A DNA stretch of 64,000 nt from Pseudeuparius sepicola (GCA_963920635.1 OY987298.1:61919949-61983948); one strand, 5' to 3'. Positions 45,504 to 57,639 are shown, counted from the first letter of the stretch. A program made the numbers and translations. Notes: generated from the sequence alone by a model not told the origin.

Positions 45504-46194
45504 ATATTTGGTACAGTTTAGACACACATTAAATGCTATTACTTAAAAATAATTCGGCCTGTCTACTTCCTCAGTGCGTTAACCAAAATATATTTTAATA
45601 AAAAAATGGTATGCGACTGGAAAGTATTTTTTGTCTTCACTAAATTTCCAAATCAATTTTCGAAGAAAAGAATCTTGATTTTTTTCCCGAAAAATGCACG
45701 GTTTTTGAGAAAAATGATCTTTGTGCTTTTTAAATTTTTTAGCAAGAGAAAATCAAAATATGTCTATGCTTTTAAAGTTTTGCACCTACAAACAGGGCAC
45801 TTTATTGGTGCGAAACTAGAAACCCTTCTATACATTCTTGAAGTTTTGCCCATAAAAATTGGACCATCCTGTATAGTTGAAATCGGAAAATTTGAGTAGT
45901 GTTCTATCAAAAAAACCTAAGTTTGGTCTATATCTCCGAAATGCGGCATTCAATTGTTTTTCTGAATACATACCTGAAATCGCAAAAAAATTTATACGCT
46001 TTTCATATTTACATTTTTTTTCCAAAAATTAAAAACAAAAAAGTTAAGGGAGGTAGAACGTTATAATTCACAACTTGAATTTTTTTGCACTTCTTCATTT
46101 ACACCCTATATATTAAAACTATTTTATTGTGGCTGTTGGTCTCCCTCTCATTTCACTTATTTTCATATTTGTGGGTATGCACTATGTACAGGGT
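45504..46194. other. Non-coding stretch
   Basis: A 97-codon plus-strand frame (45606-45899) is Lys/Phe-rich from A- and T-runs and ends beside CCATCCTGTATAG. I treat it as repeat sequence and not as a gene. Confidence 0.4.
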
Positions 46195-46850
46195 TAGTCA
46201 CAATAATTTTTGAGTGACTCTAAGACGAAAAGTTTATATAAACATAGGTTCGGTAGTGCTTCCTTTTCAAGATACAGGGTGTCAAACTCTTCTTAAAAAA
46301 TCGCTCTTTCGTAAATATCTTAATAATGCTTTAGCCGATTTTGTTGAAATTTGGCAGTGATATATATGGTAGAAAGAGGCTAATTTAGCCCCTACTAGAT
46401 TAAAATTATTAAGTACAGTGGCGTCCCAAGGGCACCTTAAACAATAATTTTGTAAAAAAAGTGCGCCACTTACTTTTTTTAAACTTTTTTTCGCTTTCAG
46501 CAACTAAAAATACAACTTTTTTGGCTCTTGAATCATTCTCGTATCTCGCTTCGTTTTCGAGAAAAAAAAATAAAAATCACTTTATTGCATGTCTCCTGGA
46601 GACCGTAATAAAAAATTAAACCTACCAATTAACAAAAACTAGGGTATACGGTATACCAGATATTTTTTCCATATTAATATTTTATTCTAGCCTTAAAAAT
46701 TGCTATAAACGGTAATGCTAGCTATATATTTTTTCTTTTATTATAATAATAATTAATAAATGTTTGACACTCTGTATTTTGAAAACGAAGCATTAGCGGA
46801 CCTATGTTTATATAGACTTTTGGTCTTAGAATCATTCAAAGATTCACCCC
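46195..46850. mobile_element. Inverted-repeat element
   Basis: GTTTATATAAACATAGGTTC near 46230 with GATACAGGGTGTCAAAC at 46271 is inverted near 46740-46830 (GTTTGACACTCTGTATTTTG, CCTATGTTTATATAGAC). The ~450-bp interior is AT-rich and non-coding. Confidence 0.65.
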
Positions 46851-48309
46851 TTGAATTTTTTCGCACTTATTCATTTGTATAATATATTATTCTCTATTTT
46901 ATTTATTTTTTTAATTAATTTTATTTACTCCCCTACATTTTATAAAGGAATTCATTTTCTACTTTACAGTTTTATACGGTTGTTTTTATCAAATTATTTG
47001 TTATCAACGTTACCTCCGCCAATGACTGTTTGGGGAATTTGATAGATATTAACCGAGGGCTGTGGAATCTACCTCGTAGATACATTTCCGCAAAAACGAA
47101 GGGGCGATCACCCTAACCACACAATGGTCAATGGAAATTATATTGTTGCTTAATTTTATATATCTGTTATTCTGCAATCAATAAACCGATTTTTATATTT
47201 TCGTTGGAATCGGTCACTCACATACCTAATCTAATGTATTTAAAAAAATAACAAAACGCGCATTTTTAGGATATTGAATATATGTGTATGGCTTTTAAAC
47301 TTTAACATTTTAAATATTCCGAAGCTATACACATGATCCCTAAATAAAATTAATGTCGTATGAAATTTTACTTGACATAGCGCCATCTGTTAGTCTCTAC
47401 CAAATGTGATTTCCAGTATTGATCTTTGCGCTCCCCACTCAGCATTTCCTTTTTATCAGATACTTACTAGCTGTACAGCTAGAACTAGACGTATGATGGA
47501 TGCCTGAATTTCTATTTTGATGGATGATATCCATCCATGGTTATTATAAACATGACTTCGACTCGTTAGATCTCGAATCTCGACATTATAATAGCGTTAT
47601 TTTATCGTTCGGTTAAATGTTAAATGTATTGGGAGAGGAACAACAACAAGAAGTTTGAAATAATTTCAAAAAAAGGTAAGTTTTGTGAGAAAATATCAAT
47701 AAACAATGTAATTTCAACTATAATATGGATTATTGGTTTTTGCTTGAACAATAATTATCTGTCAGAGTTAACAATTATTATTGTTGTATCTCTTACCAAA
47801 AATATTTCACTCAACCTCGGCGATCATAAATCATACAGTGAGCGGCAGAATGTACGCAACAAATGTTTTTTTATTTTCTGCCAAAATAAAAATTGACTGT
47901 GGCACTTGAACCTGAAAATAAGACTTCAAAAATTTGCAAATACTGCTGTATACGAGGGCGAGTCGAAAACTTAAACGCGGCACAAGAGTAAAGTAAGATA
48001 AGATAATAGAAAGTTGTTTGCAATAAAAAAGTATACATAAGATAAGTAAAAATACAAAGTAGATTAATGCTTTGTAAATTTTTTACCCCAGAACTTTGGT
48101 GGAACCACAAGAAACAACAAAACCTGGTCCTGAAAAACAGTATCATACAGTACCAGAAATTCACCAGAAAGAGTTAAATTCCAAAATGATAGCCTATAAC
48201 AACAATTCCCAGAGTACAGTACATAGTTAACGTAATAAACCCGATTTTCTCGTTAATGTTAAAGGTACAGTGATGGTTCAAAAACTAAGCTTGTGTAGAA
48301 TTTTCACCA
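46851..48309. other. Non-coding stretch upstream of the P-type transposase
   Basis: No THAP domain exon was found here, although one would be expected upstream of 48720. Bases 48220-48300 resemble part of the giant element's non-coding block (24775-24860), sharing an AATAAACCCGATTTTCTCG-like segment. Confidence 0.4.
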
Positions 48310-48440
48310 GTTATCGCCCTAGTGCTTGAATTATTGCCGGAAATTTTTCGAGCACTCGAATTTTTTGAAAATTATCACGAATCGCGTAGCGACGAGAAAT
48401 AATTTTCTTAAAAAATTCGTGTTAGAAAAAAAATTCCGGA
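48310..48440 (-). repeat. Family A repeat fragment
   Basis: TATCGCCCTAGTGCTTGAAT and ATTATCACGAATCGCGTAGC match 8170-8260 in the same order. It is short and truncated at both sides. Confidence 0.55.
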
Positions 48441-48719
48441 TATTAAATCAAGAATTCCCTACCTACACGTAAATTAATATCAAAACTTTTTTTGAGTATA
48501 TATGTTACAATGTCACATTATAATAATGGCATCTGTCAAAAAAATTATATGTCATGGAAAGTCAAAAGTGTTTACTACCAAAAACAGTTAAATGTGAAAA
48601 ACCCGACAATATAAATTGTAATAAATATTAAGTGATTCCATATTATAAGTTTGGGTGTGTGTACATATATTGTAATTTTTTGTATTACTTATTTTGTTAT
48701 TGAATAATTCTATTTTTAG

Positions 48720-50832
48720 ATGCTAGTCAACAAACTTCTCTTAGTTTGAGTGCACATAGTCCGAGAAAGCATTCATTAAAGTTACAAATAAAAAAACTCC
48801 AAAGAAAGTTGCATCCGAAGTTGGAGCAAGCTGTGGACAGTGCCGACACTGAAATAAATGACGAACAATTTCTTGCCATTTGTGAGAAAAAACTGTCTGC
48901 TTCAATGCTACTATTTGTAAGGCATTATTTAGAAAATCCCAAAAAAGATCCACAGGGATATCGTTACTCTTCAGATATGAAACAATTTTCCTTAACAATT
49001 TATTTTCTAAGCCCAAATGCTTATAGATTTTTAATGAAACCACTTTATTTGCCATCTAAAAGCTATTTATTCAAAGTTATTCAAAGAATAACTAGCAAAT
49101 GGCATATAACTGCAGGTCTTAACAGTTTCATTTTTGAGGTTATTAAATCAAAAGCTACAAATTTAGAGGGTTCTTCTTCAAAACAGTGCATTCTTTGTAT
49201 TGACGAAATGTCATTAAACATGTTTTTATTTTACAATAGATCTTCCGATACCATTGTTGGCTTTCATAATACATTGAAGGAAAAAAGATATGCTCCTACT
49301 AAATATGTTTTAGCTATTATGGCTAGAGCAATATTTGCTAAGTGGAAGCAACCAGTTGCTTATTTCTTTATTGATACTTGTTCAGGGGAGGAATTAAAAT
49401 TTATTATTTTTGAAGCAATAAGGAAACTTAAATCTGTAGGATTACTAGTAAGTGCGTTAGTGTCTGATCAAGGATCAAATTTTGTACAATTTTCAAAATC
49501 AGTTGGCATCTCTCCAAACTCTTCACATTTTTATGTCGATAGCGAAAAAATATTTTATATATTTGATGTGCCGCATCTCTTAAAATCAACACGAAATAAT
49601 TTTTTCAATTACACATTCGAAACCTCTGAAGGATGTACAAATAAAACGTATAGGTATTGACCAAATTTATAATAAACAAAAACATAAGCCTTTGGCTCTT
49701 CGGCTGTGTCCAAAATTTACAGATGAACACATTAATTCGAATCCTTTTAAAAAACTGAAGGTTAGTTTAGCCGTCCAAGTTTTCAGCGCAATGGTAGCTG
49801 CGGCACTTAATTCCTTTATTGAATTCGGACAATTCCCCCCTTCGGCAAACGCTACAGTGTCATTTGTAGAAAAAATTGATAAGTTATTTGATATCTTAAA
49901 TTCCTTAAAAATATCAGGCAGTAATACAAGTACAATAGACCTTTCAAAGATTACCAAGTCGATTTTTTAAAGGAAATGTTTACATATTTTGAGAATATTA
50001 AAATTTTAAAACAAAATATAGAGGTTACCAATAAAGTTAAATTTTTGAAAGGGTGGCAAATCACAATAAATTCATTTTTAGGTCTTTGGGAAAAATTTCA
50101 TTGTTTAGAGGTTAGTTCCTTTAACACTCGACGCTTAAATCAAGATTGTCTCGAAAATGTTTTCGGCACTATTAGGCAGCAAGGGGGAAATTGCTTGAAT
50201 CCAACCCCCATCCAATGCGAAAGGGCTTTCAAAAAATCATTTTGTTTAAATTATTTCCAACACGCGGATGGGGCTAATTGTATTGAGGATTTTGATTCAT
50301 TATTGTCATACGTAACCACCGAACATACACAAATTTACAACAAAGTCGTTGTGGGAAATGCAAGATCTATTTTTTCTGATTTAAGTTCGGTGGCACCAGA
50401 TTATATTGATTTCGAACTACATGAATCAAATAGTATATCATATGTTTGTGGATATTTATTAAGAAAGTGCTTGGAACAACATTCATGTGAAGTTTGTATT
50501 AAATATTGTAAACGTCATACATTAGGGGATACTGATTTGTTTACTTATTTTAAAGCATACAAATCAAGTGGTAACGAAACGAAACCTTTGGACATTTATT
50601 TTCACCTCCTGATAATTTCCTAAATTATATTAAAACTCTCGAAGTTAATTTTTGTACCCTCTTTCCAAAGTTTGCTTTAGAAGAAAATGTTGGTGTGAAA
50701 TTAAAAAATAAGCTGCAAAACATTTCATATCAACATCCATGCCCTAGTTTTAATCATGCCTATTTATTATCCCTTGATATTGTTTCTAATAAAACTAATA
50801 AAAATTATAAACTTCGAAATTTACATTTATAA
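48720..50832 (+). pseudogene. P-superfamily (THAP9-like) transposase, frameshifted
   Basis: An exon-like start follows TCTATTTTTAG (48709-48719). Frame one (to 49660) has a Lys-rich start, ILCIDEMSLN with a probable first catalytic Asp, SALVSDQGSNF with a second, and FDVPHLLKSTRNNF. Frame two (about 49645-49970) continues LALRLCPKFTDEHI. Frame three (49974-50623) has WQITINSFLGLWEKFHCLEV and LNQDCLENVFGTIRQQGG, the conserved end of the P-type domain. A fourth shift near 50600 leads to a tail that stops at 50830-50832. The three shifts lie at or near A- or T-runs, so recent decay or base-calling errors could both explain them. P transposases are THAP-type, GTP-using DDE enzymes; here the THAP finger exon and the 31-bp-type ends were not found. 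Confidence 0.85.
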
Positions 50833-51433
50833 GTGCTGCCAGGGGTCATTATTTTTAAAAATTAGGCTAAGTTGATAATGTATAGTGTACATGTGCATAA
50901 TATGTACGTAAGTAGTTTATAATATCTTTTGTATTTATAGGTATTATATTTTATATGTGCTATTGTTTTTGAATTTTTTTTATAGATTTTAGTAATAAAC
51001 ATTTTTGATAAATAACCTTTTTTTACTACCAGTGATACGAAGGTCAACCAATTTTGCAAATAATAATTGTTATGGATCTATATAAAAAAACAAATTAATT
51101 GCCAAGCTATGAGTTTGGACGCAAGTCGATTGAAATATTGTAATATTTCAACCACCCAAGTAGAATAGTTCACTTGAACCTAAATCATAGTTGTTTCTAA
51201 TTAATATAGGTAAGTATAAAATAATAAAGAGGAAATATTGTGAAATTTCCATGTACAATAAAAAAATGTATTTTTCTCTTTAGCAAAATATTAATATTTA
51301 TATTTTTTTCGTCAGTAAAATACCTACTTAAAATCACTTCTGGAGATTCAAATTTAACTAGATCTAATCCCAGAAAAAAACTTTACTATTCTAAAAATTA
51401 ATTTTGCTATATAAAACACAAAATTTTCTATAG
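50833..51433. other. AT-rich stretch before a putative terminal exon
   Basis: No coding sequence or repeat was recognised. It would be intronic if the exon at 51434 is real, ending TTTTCTATAG. Confidence 0.4.
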
Positions 51434-51598
51434 CCCGGATCTGATCGTGCCAACGCAATGGGCAAGTTCTACTCTGTCCAAAATACGGTGGGCGTGGCCA
51501 AAGCGCAGATGTCAACGGCGGAGAGTTCATTTCCTATGCGCGAGAAGGGAAATTGGAACCGCGACATCAAAGGCGCCGAAAGCAAGTGCCACTTCTGA
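51434..51598 (+). CDS. Putative terminal exon of an unidentified gene
   Basis: 54 codons from an acceptor (TTTTCTATAG, AG at 51432-51433) to TGA at 51596-51598, starting in phase 0 (CCC GGA TCT). The peptide runs SDRANAMGKFYSVQNTVGVA and ends RDIKGAESKCHF. Codon choice is strongly G/C-biased (GGC, AAG, GTG, GCC, AAC, GAG) inside AT-rich DNA, with no internal stop, so it looks selected. I cannot name the family; there is no membrane segment or zinc motif. Upstream exons were not found; the P-type pseudogene lies about 600 bases upstream and may sit in this gene's intron. A divergent repeat array starts about 50 bases after the stop. Confidence 0.55.
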   Translation, partial: PGSDRANAMGKFYSVQNTVGVAKAQMSTAESSFPMREKGNWNRDIKGAESKCHF

Positions 51599-51649
51599 TT
51601 CGTCCTTTTCTGGGGTATTACGGTCAATTGCCAAGAGCCATTGACAACC

Positions 51650-52535
51650 CCGACAATGGCAGACGGGCATTAAATGTTAATACAAAAATTTTACTTTCTC
51701 TCTGGTAGGTATAATGGAAATTTGCATTATTATTTTATACTGTAATTTTTTCCCTAACATGCGGAATCGTCTGCCGACAATCATAATCGTTTCAGAATAG
51801 CATATTTATTATAATATTGCAATGGCAGACGGGCATTAAAGGTTTTTTATTATTATAAAAAATTTACTTTATTATTAACAATGCGATTTTTTCCTAACAC
51901 GTGGGATCGTCTGCCGACAATAATAATAGTCTCAAAATAGCACATTAATTTATAATATTACAACGGCAGACGGTCATTAATTGTTAAAAATAACTTAATT
52001 TTTCATCAAAAATTTTTCGTTTGCCGCTAACGGCTAACACACAAAACCGTCAGCCGATTGCATTTTTTTATAAGATTGTATAGTAACCCTAATTATGCAT
52101 TAAATTGGCAGACGGGCATCTATAATTTTTTTTGTTACAAAAATGCTGCAAAAACAAATTTTTATTAATTATTAAGTACATATCCCAAATGTCTGCCGGT
52201 TGTTTTTTGAGGCTTCTTTGGAGCTTTTAAATGTGTCTTGACTTCGGCGGACGGGCATTAATAAGTTGTTTTCACAATTTTCCTTAACACCTTCAAATGG
52301 AGGTCCTGCAGGAAAAACCGTCTGCCGATGAGTTAGCGCTGTAATTTTTTTCTGAAGAATCATCCACTGCTAACGGCTGACAGGCATGGATCATTTTTTT
52401 CCTATTTTTTTTATACAGTTTGAATTATTAACTCTACACTTGCTAACAGGGATGGGGTCATTTTTATTGCTTTAATCGCTTTCAAGTGATGAAATATATT
52501 ATACCTTTGCACGGCAGACGGGCATTAAACGATAC
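51650..52535. repeat. Degenerate tandem array with paired GGCAGACGGGCATTAA / GTCTGCCG boxes
   Basis: GGCAGACGGGCATTAA or a close variant recurs at about 51657, 51825, 51965, 52108, 52245 and 52513, spaced mostly 135-145 bases apart. Between them an inverted box (GTCTGCCGACAAT and variants) appears at about 51768, 51914, 52046, 52192 and 52320. Each unit therefore holds two inverted copies of an ~8-base core (GGCAGACG/CGTCTGCC), while the sequence between boxes is poorly conserved. Confidence 0.65.
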
Positions 52536-52609
52536 CAAAAACGTGTCGTTATCTCCCGGTCCAATACAGGACATTACAAAATCTGCATTAATTCTCCTAC
52601 AAATTATGT

Positions 52610-53152
52610 AGGTATAGTATAAATGAACTCACTTCGAACACAGAGATATACGGGGCGCGATCTATTTCATAGCATTTACCACGCTCTGCTACTGGTAAAA
52701 ATACCAGACTTATCAGCAGAAATCACCCGTATAAAATTCAAAGGTTTATATGCAGTCGACGTCGTCCTATAGTCAAGGAGGCAGCCAATAAGAAAGCAAG
52801 CGTAGCGATTTGATTGGTCGGCGTTTCGGAAATCCATGGAGCAGGGTCGACATGAGCCAGTGAGGCCAATATAACCAGTACCGTGCACGGAAATAAGGAT
52901 TGCGCTTTATTTTACGGATTTTTGTTTTGTGTATATAGATTTTTGGATGGTGTTGTTTTGTGTGTAACAAAAATATTGGTTTTCTTTGGTTTCAATTATT
53001 TCACAGTTTATTTTTATTATTTTTTTAGAGCATTTAAATAAAATTGGTATAATATTATCGAGGACCACGCGCCGCCTATGACTCGGTCTTGTTTTACAAA
53101 GCAAACGCCGCCCAAGCGTTTTTATGCTGTTCCAAGTGAGTTCATTTATACT
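52610..53152. mobile_element. ~550-bp inverted-repeat element whose right end is split by a hAT insertion
   Basis: AGGTATAGTATAAATGAACT at 52610 is inverted as AGTGAGTTCATTTATACT at 53135-53152 plus ATACCT at 56321-56326. The right terminal repeat becomes complete only when the 53153-56312 element and one octamer are removed. The interior is GC-richer (52650-52930) without a recognised ORF. Confidence 0.7.
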
Positions 53153-53488
53153 CATTGGCGTAGCTAAGGGGGGGCTGGGGGGGGGGCTAAGCCCCCCTGG
53201 TATCAAAATAGCCCCCCCCCCCTGACAAATTCTAGCGTTTATTTTTATAATTTTTTTGACATTATAGGTTTACTTTAAAAAACATTACTAAGCTGATTTA
53301 ATCTCGTTGCGTGTTCGTGTTATTGCGTATAGTAAATAGACACTGACTAAAACACTAATAACAAAATAAAACAAACTAAACAGCGGCAACAATGAACACT
53401 GGCAGCACTGCCGTCACGCACTCACCCCGGACCCGTCCCCGTCAGTCCGCCACACGCCACACGCCACACCCGCAGCATTAGCATCACT

Positions 53489-54810
53489 CAGGGACTCTTT
53501 AAAATAAGGGGACCCAGCATTTCACAGTCTATCACATAGGAAAAGTGAAGCCTTGAGGGGAAGTTTGTTTTCTGTAAACTGCAAGGAAACCACAAGGGGG
53601 CTGGTACAAGGTTATGTTATATGTCAGTGTGTCCAACTGCCATCATAGGTTTTATGTGATAGATGTGTGCCATAGATTCTAAAGGAGGCAAAAAATTTCC
53701 CATCATAATTCACAATTTTTAAGTTTTCTAACTTCCAAATACTCAGATGTGACAATTAAAGAATTTCAACTATAGAATAAATTTGTTTCATTTGACAGTT
53801 GCCATATTCTGTATTTGTAGACACATATGGCTTCATAGTAAGAAATTGTCGTACTTTCACACAATTCAGTCCTTTGTTAGCCTTGTTCTCAGCTTTTGTT
53901 CGCTCTAAACTTGAATATGCCTCAATCATATGGTGTCCATTTTATAGATGCCATAAAGTAGCCATTGAACGCGTACAGAAAAAGTTTCTAAAATTTTTGG
54001 CTTTTAGGGTAGACGGAATATATCCCGCGATGGGTACTCCATATGTTGAGCTAACAACTAGGTTTCAGATTCAGTCCTTAGATTTGAGAAGGAAATGTGC
54101 AGCACTGAAGTTTTTGCATAAGATTCTGCATAACGAGATAGATGCATGTGATCTCGTCTCTCAAATTAATTTTTATGTTCCATCTATCATTAGAACTCGC
54201 AACTCAAACACTTTTTATTGTGATAGAGCGAGAACAAATTTATTTTTTAGAACACCTTTGTTTTTAATGTGTGATAACTTTAATAAGCTGAGTGAACACT
54301 GTGATATTAATTTTCATAATCTGAATGTAATTCTAAGAGAGGCTGCTGATAATTTAGACAACTTCACTTTTTAAACTTTTTCTGTGTTCTGTGTATACAC
54401 CATAATTATTTGCCTTTTTTCACTGTAATGTTTTGTCACTTATATCCGGGTTTTTATATTACTTTTTTATATTGCTTCTTTATCCTGCTTTCTTTATGTA
54501 GTCTTTTATGTATAGTTTATTAGTACCTAATATGCATATGTGATTATCTTACTTTTTATTATATACTTGTCCTGTAAATGGGGGTTACCTGTTGGGCAAT
54601 AAATGCTATATTATTAACATTGTCAACTCTAATTTGTAGAAATCATGGAAACCATTATTAATTTTTACTAACAATCAAAGTACCTGTTTTATTAATAGAT
54701 TCTCCAATAAAATGGCATACTTGGCATCACTGATACCATTAGAATGAGGAAAGAATAGGCTTCACTTTGGAAAGTATAATGCTGGGTCCCCTTACTTTAA
54801 AGAGTCCCTG
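53489..54810. mobile_element. Family B element, second copy
   Basis: CAGGGACTCTTTAAAATAAG at the left and TTTAAAGAGTCCCTG at the right are inverted. The interior matches 43978-45004 (CACAGTCTATCACA, AAAGTGAAGCCTTG, AAAATGGCATACTTGGCATC) apart from a ~796-bp insertion at 53822-54617. The flanking octamers no longer match clearly. Confidence 0.8.
53823..54374 (+). pseudogene. Non-LTR retrotransposon reverse transcriptase C-terminus (Jockey-like), 5'-truncated
   Basis: About 184 codons. RSKLEYASIIWCPFY, VQKKFLKFLAFR, LDLRRKCAALKFLHKI and YVPSIIRTRNSNTFY match the thumb and C-terminal region of Jockey-type reverse transcriptases. The YADD catalytic box and the endonuclease are absent because the copy is 5'-truncated. 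A ~240-bp 3' UTR ends with AATAAATGCTATATTATTA, after which family B sequence resumes at ACATTGTCAA. The frame upstream of 53823 belongs to the family B host and is accidental. Confidence 0.8.
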
Positions 54811-54926
54811 GCGTCTGGCGTCACTGCGAACCTGGACGGCTGGACGTGACTGCTTACTGTGATTGATATATAATACTGCGAAGACGCCAATGTACATCTA
54901 TATTTTTACTTATGCAGTATCAGTAT

Positions 54927-55848
54927 ACAGGGTGAGTTTTTTCGATGCCCACTATGGGGATCTCGGAAACTAGCAGAGCTAGAACAAAGGTTAAGTGGGG
55001 AAAGAATTGCAGTTTTGAATGCTCAATCTAATGCCCCTTTTGGATTTTTAAAAAAGTTCATGGCTCACTAGATATTTTGAAAAGAGTGTTTTTTTGCTAT
55101 TTCATCAGATCTCTGTAGCTCCGTTATTTCTGATTATACAAAAAAACTGTAGATAATTTTGGGCTTAATAAGATAATCTTATCCAATTTTCTATGTTGTT
55201 TGTGATTTTTTAGATATGACATAAACTTGTGTCTCTTTAAATGTAAATCATAGTTCGCTGTGGCCTTATAACATCGGCCATTTTTTGAGCTCTCCAAAGA
55301 TATAATACTCGGCATAGTTATTATAAAAAATAAAAGACCTATGGCTAATTTTCTGTTTTTTTTTTAAATTGTCACATAGTTAGTCATGGAATATTTTCAT
55401 AATTTCGTTCTATTTTATAATTAGACATACTTCAAACTTTCTAATATTTTGTTTTTAGCTGGTAACAAAATGTAACAAAATAAAAAAAAATTATCATGAT
55501 GGAGCTCCACCACATAATTATTTGCCCGTAAGAAATTACCTACATTTGAAAAAAAAAACACATAAAACAAACAACATAAAAAATTTGATTAGATTTTCTT
55601 ATTAAGCCCAAAATTATCTACAATTTTTGTCTCAACAGTTTTTCTGTATAATCAGAAATAACGGAGCTACAGAGATCTGATGAAATAGCAAAAAATCACT
55701 CTTTTCAAAATATCTAGTAAGCCATGAACTTTTTCAAAAATCCAAAAGGGGCATTAGATTTAGCATTCAAAACTGCCATTCTTGCCCCATTTAACCTTTG
55801 TTCTAACTCTGCTAGTTTCCGAGATCCCCATTGTGTGCATCACCCTGT
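54927..55848. mobile_element. Palindromic CCCTGTATA element
   Basis: ACAGGGTGAGTTTTTTCGAT at the left and GTGTGCATCACCCTGT at the right. The arms mirror for ~200 bases or more (GAGATCCCCATTGTG, ATTTTGAAAAGAGTG and partners) with a degenerate centre. A related copy is at 31960-32717. Confidence 0.8.
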
Positions 55849-56059
55849 ATGTAGTCAAGTCGTGTGTATTTAAATTAATAACGTTGTGCCGATTAATAAG
55901 TAAATATAAAAAAAATAAAAAAAAATAAAAAAAAAGTAAATATAGTTTGCGTAAGTAAGTACTTTAATTTTCTTCATTTAGTTCAGTAAGTTCATTTACA
56001 AATAAGTACCTACCTAATTAATTGACAATTGACTATTCATTCATCCGAGCGATAACCCA

Positions 56060-56200
56060 CGATACACAGAATACGGTACGCCCGCGCGCAGGTGCTGTGA
56101 CGTAAACGGTGACGCTTATTCGACAAAATCGTGGCTTACTTTTATTTTTAAACGGAAATTTTAGTCGTTTTATAGTGAGTCAGGTAAACACATATACACC
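56060..56200 (-). repeat. Family C repeat, second copy
   Basis: In reverse complement it matches 9880-10030 (shared: GCGCAGGTGCTGTGACGT, ACGCTTATTCGACAAAATC, TTTTTAAACGGAAATTT). Confidence 0.6.
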
Positions 56201-56320
56201 AAAGTGTTTATATGCGGCGCTCCGGCGCTTTTGCGGCTTTTGCGGGTTACTGAATCTCATCTCCTTTAGGGGCTTAAGCCCCCCCGGAGAAAAAAGGCTA
56301 GCTACGCCTATGTTTATACT

Positions 56321-56729
56321 ATACCTATAGAATTCTTAAAGAATTTATTGACAATAAATTATTGTAGTTAAGGACAAGTTATAAAGCTTTTCAAGCACAG
56401 AGTTGGTTATTCAAGACCAGCACGTAATTAATAAGTCTTCGATCTAATTGCTTTTTGCCCAGAGCTAATTAAATTCTACGGGCTCATTATAATGTCTCCT
56501 TAGTTTCAGATGTTCAATTATAACTTTTAAACATATTTGCTGATACCCACCTGATTCGCCACATCGTTAGCTACTTACAAGAAATTCATTTTTCATCGTT
56601 TGCTCGAGTTTGTGATAGAGTAATATTATGATATTATTATAATACCAGCGTCCAGAGATATACTAATAATACGTTCGAGCACAGTTGAATATTTTGCTGC
56701 CTCCCGCATCACTTCGATTCATGTGCGGC
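56321..56729. other. Non-coding stretch
   Basis: No coding sequence or repeat was recognised apart from the six-base end of the 52610 element at 56321-56326. Confidence 0.4.
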
Positions 56730-56789
56730 TACGTCCACAGGGCCGTAGCCAGGGGGGGGGGGCAGGCAGGGCGTTGCGCTGCCACAGAA

Positions 56790-56942
56790 GATGCCGAAAA
56801 CGTTTACAATCAGATACAGGACGATGAGGACCAAACAGACAACGCCGAGTTTGCCGATTCTGTCTCTGAATTGATGTCCGAGGATGATGACAATGAAGGC
56901 GAGTCAGCTTTACAACGTTGCAAGAGACTCAAAGTAAAATAA
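56790..56942 (+). pseudogene. Acidic C-terminal coding remnant inside the 56738 element
   Basis: About 50 codons to a TAA: EDAENVYNQIQDDEDQTDNA, then SELMSEDDDNEGESALQ and a basic KRLKVK end. The open frame continues upstream into the element's terminus, which is not coding. It looks like the acidic tail of a transposon protein. No family is recognised. Confidence 0.3.
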
Positions 56943-57639
56943 ACGATATCGACCGTGGATTAGGCCTCTTGGGGATACCACGTTAAAAAAACGCACCGAT
57001 CAACTCTACCTCAAGGGTGGTGTGGAGACGAGTTGATAATGACATTTTCTTGTTTCATGTAAGCACAAATTAATAAATGTGGCGGCGTAGATATTAACAA
57101 TTAGAAAATACCCTCATCGGAGCATGTAGCGGCGCGCTTCAGAAAATCATATATTTTATTATACACGACCAAATGTATCAAACCTGGCATCTGCCCACTC
57201 GGAAAACATTACTCTTTCAAAAAAAAAATATTACAGAATTGTTTAATAGCGATATTCGTCTTAATCCGCGATGAAATTCTGATTTTGTTGAAAATTGCAA
57301 ACCAACCCCCAACTTTGGCACGGCGTAGAGCGGAAACTATTGGTCGCAGACGAAAACTGTAGAGACCAAAATTGTGCACAATTTTGTTCTCTACATATTT
57401 CATTTGAACTTCTTTTCGATAGGGCTTACCACAACGGCGCTATTTCCCGAAAAGCGTTCCGACGCAGAGTTTTCATCCCCCCACCACTCGAGCGGCAACA
57501 CCCTGAGGTCGCAAACTCAGGTGTACTATCAGGGGACCTATGTCTACCATCCCACCAAATTTCATTTCTCTCCGACCTTTTACGAATAGAAACCCGTTTT
57601 TTATACCCATTGCCTGGCCTAAATACTTAATGATTTACT

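Larger units (their letters stand above)
53153..56312. mobile_element. 3.2-kb hAT-like element with nested insertions
   Basis: Ends CATTGGCGTAGCTAAGGGGG and AGCTACGCCTATG are inverted repeats. TTTATACT is duplicated exactly at 53145-53152 and 56313-56320. Inside lie a family B element (53489-54810, itself split by a non-LTR insertion), a palindromic CCCTGTATA element (54927-55848) and a family C segment (56060-56200). No hAT transposase frame remains. Confidence 0.85.

Noticed and set aside
47624..47896. 90-codon ORF upstream of the P-type transposase considered as its THAP exon
   Set aside because: No C-x(2-4)-C...C-x2-H pattern or other THAP signature.
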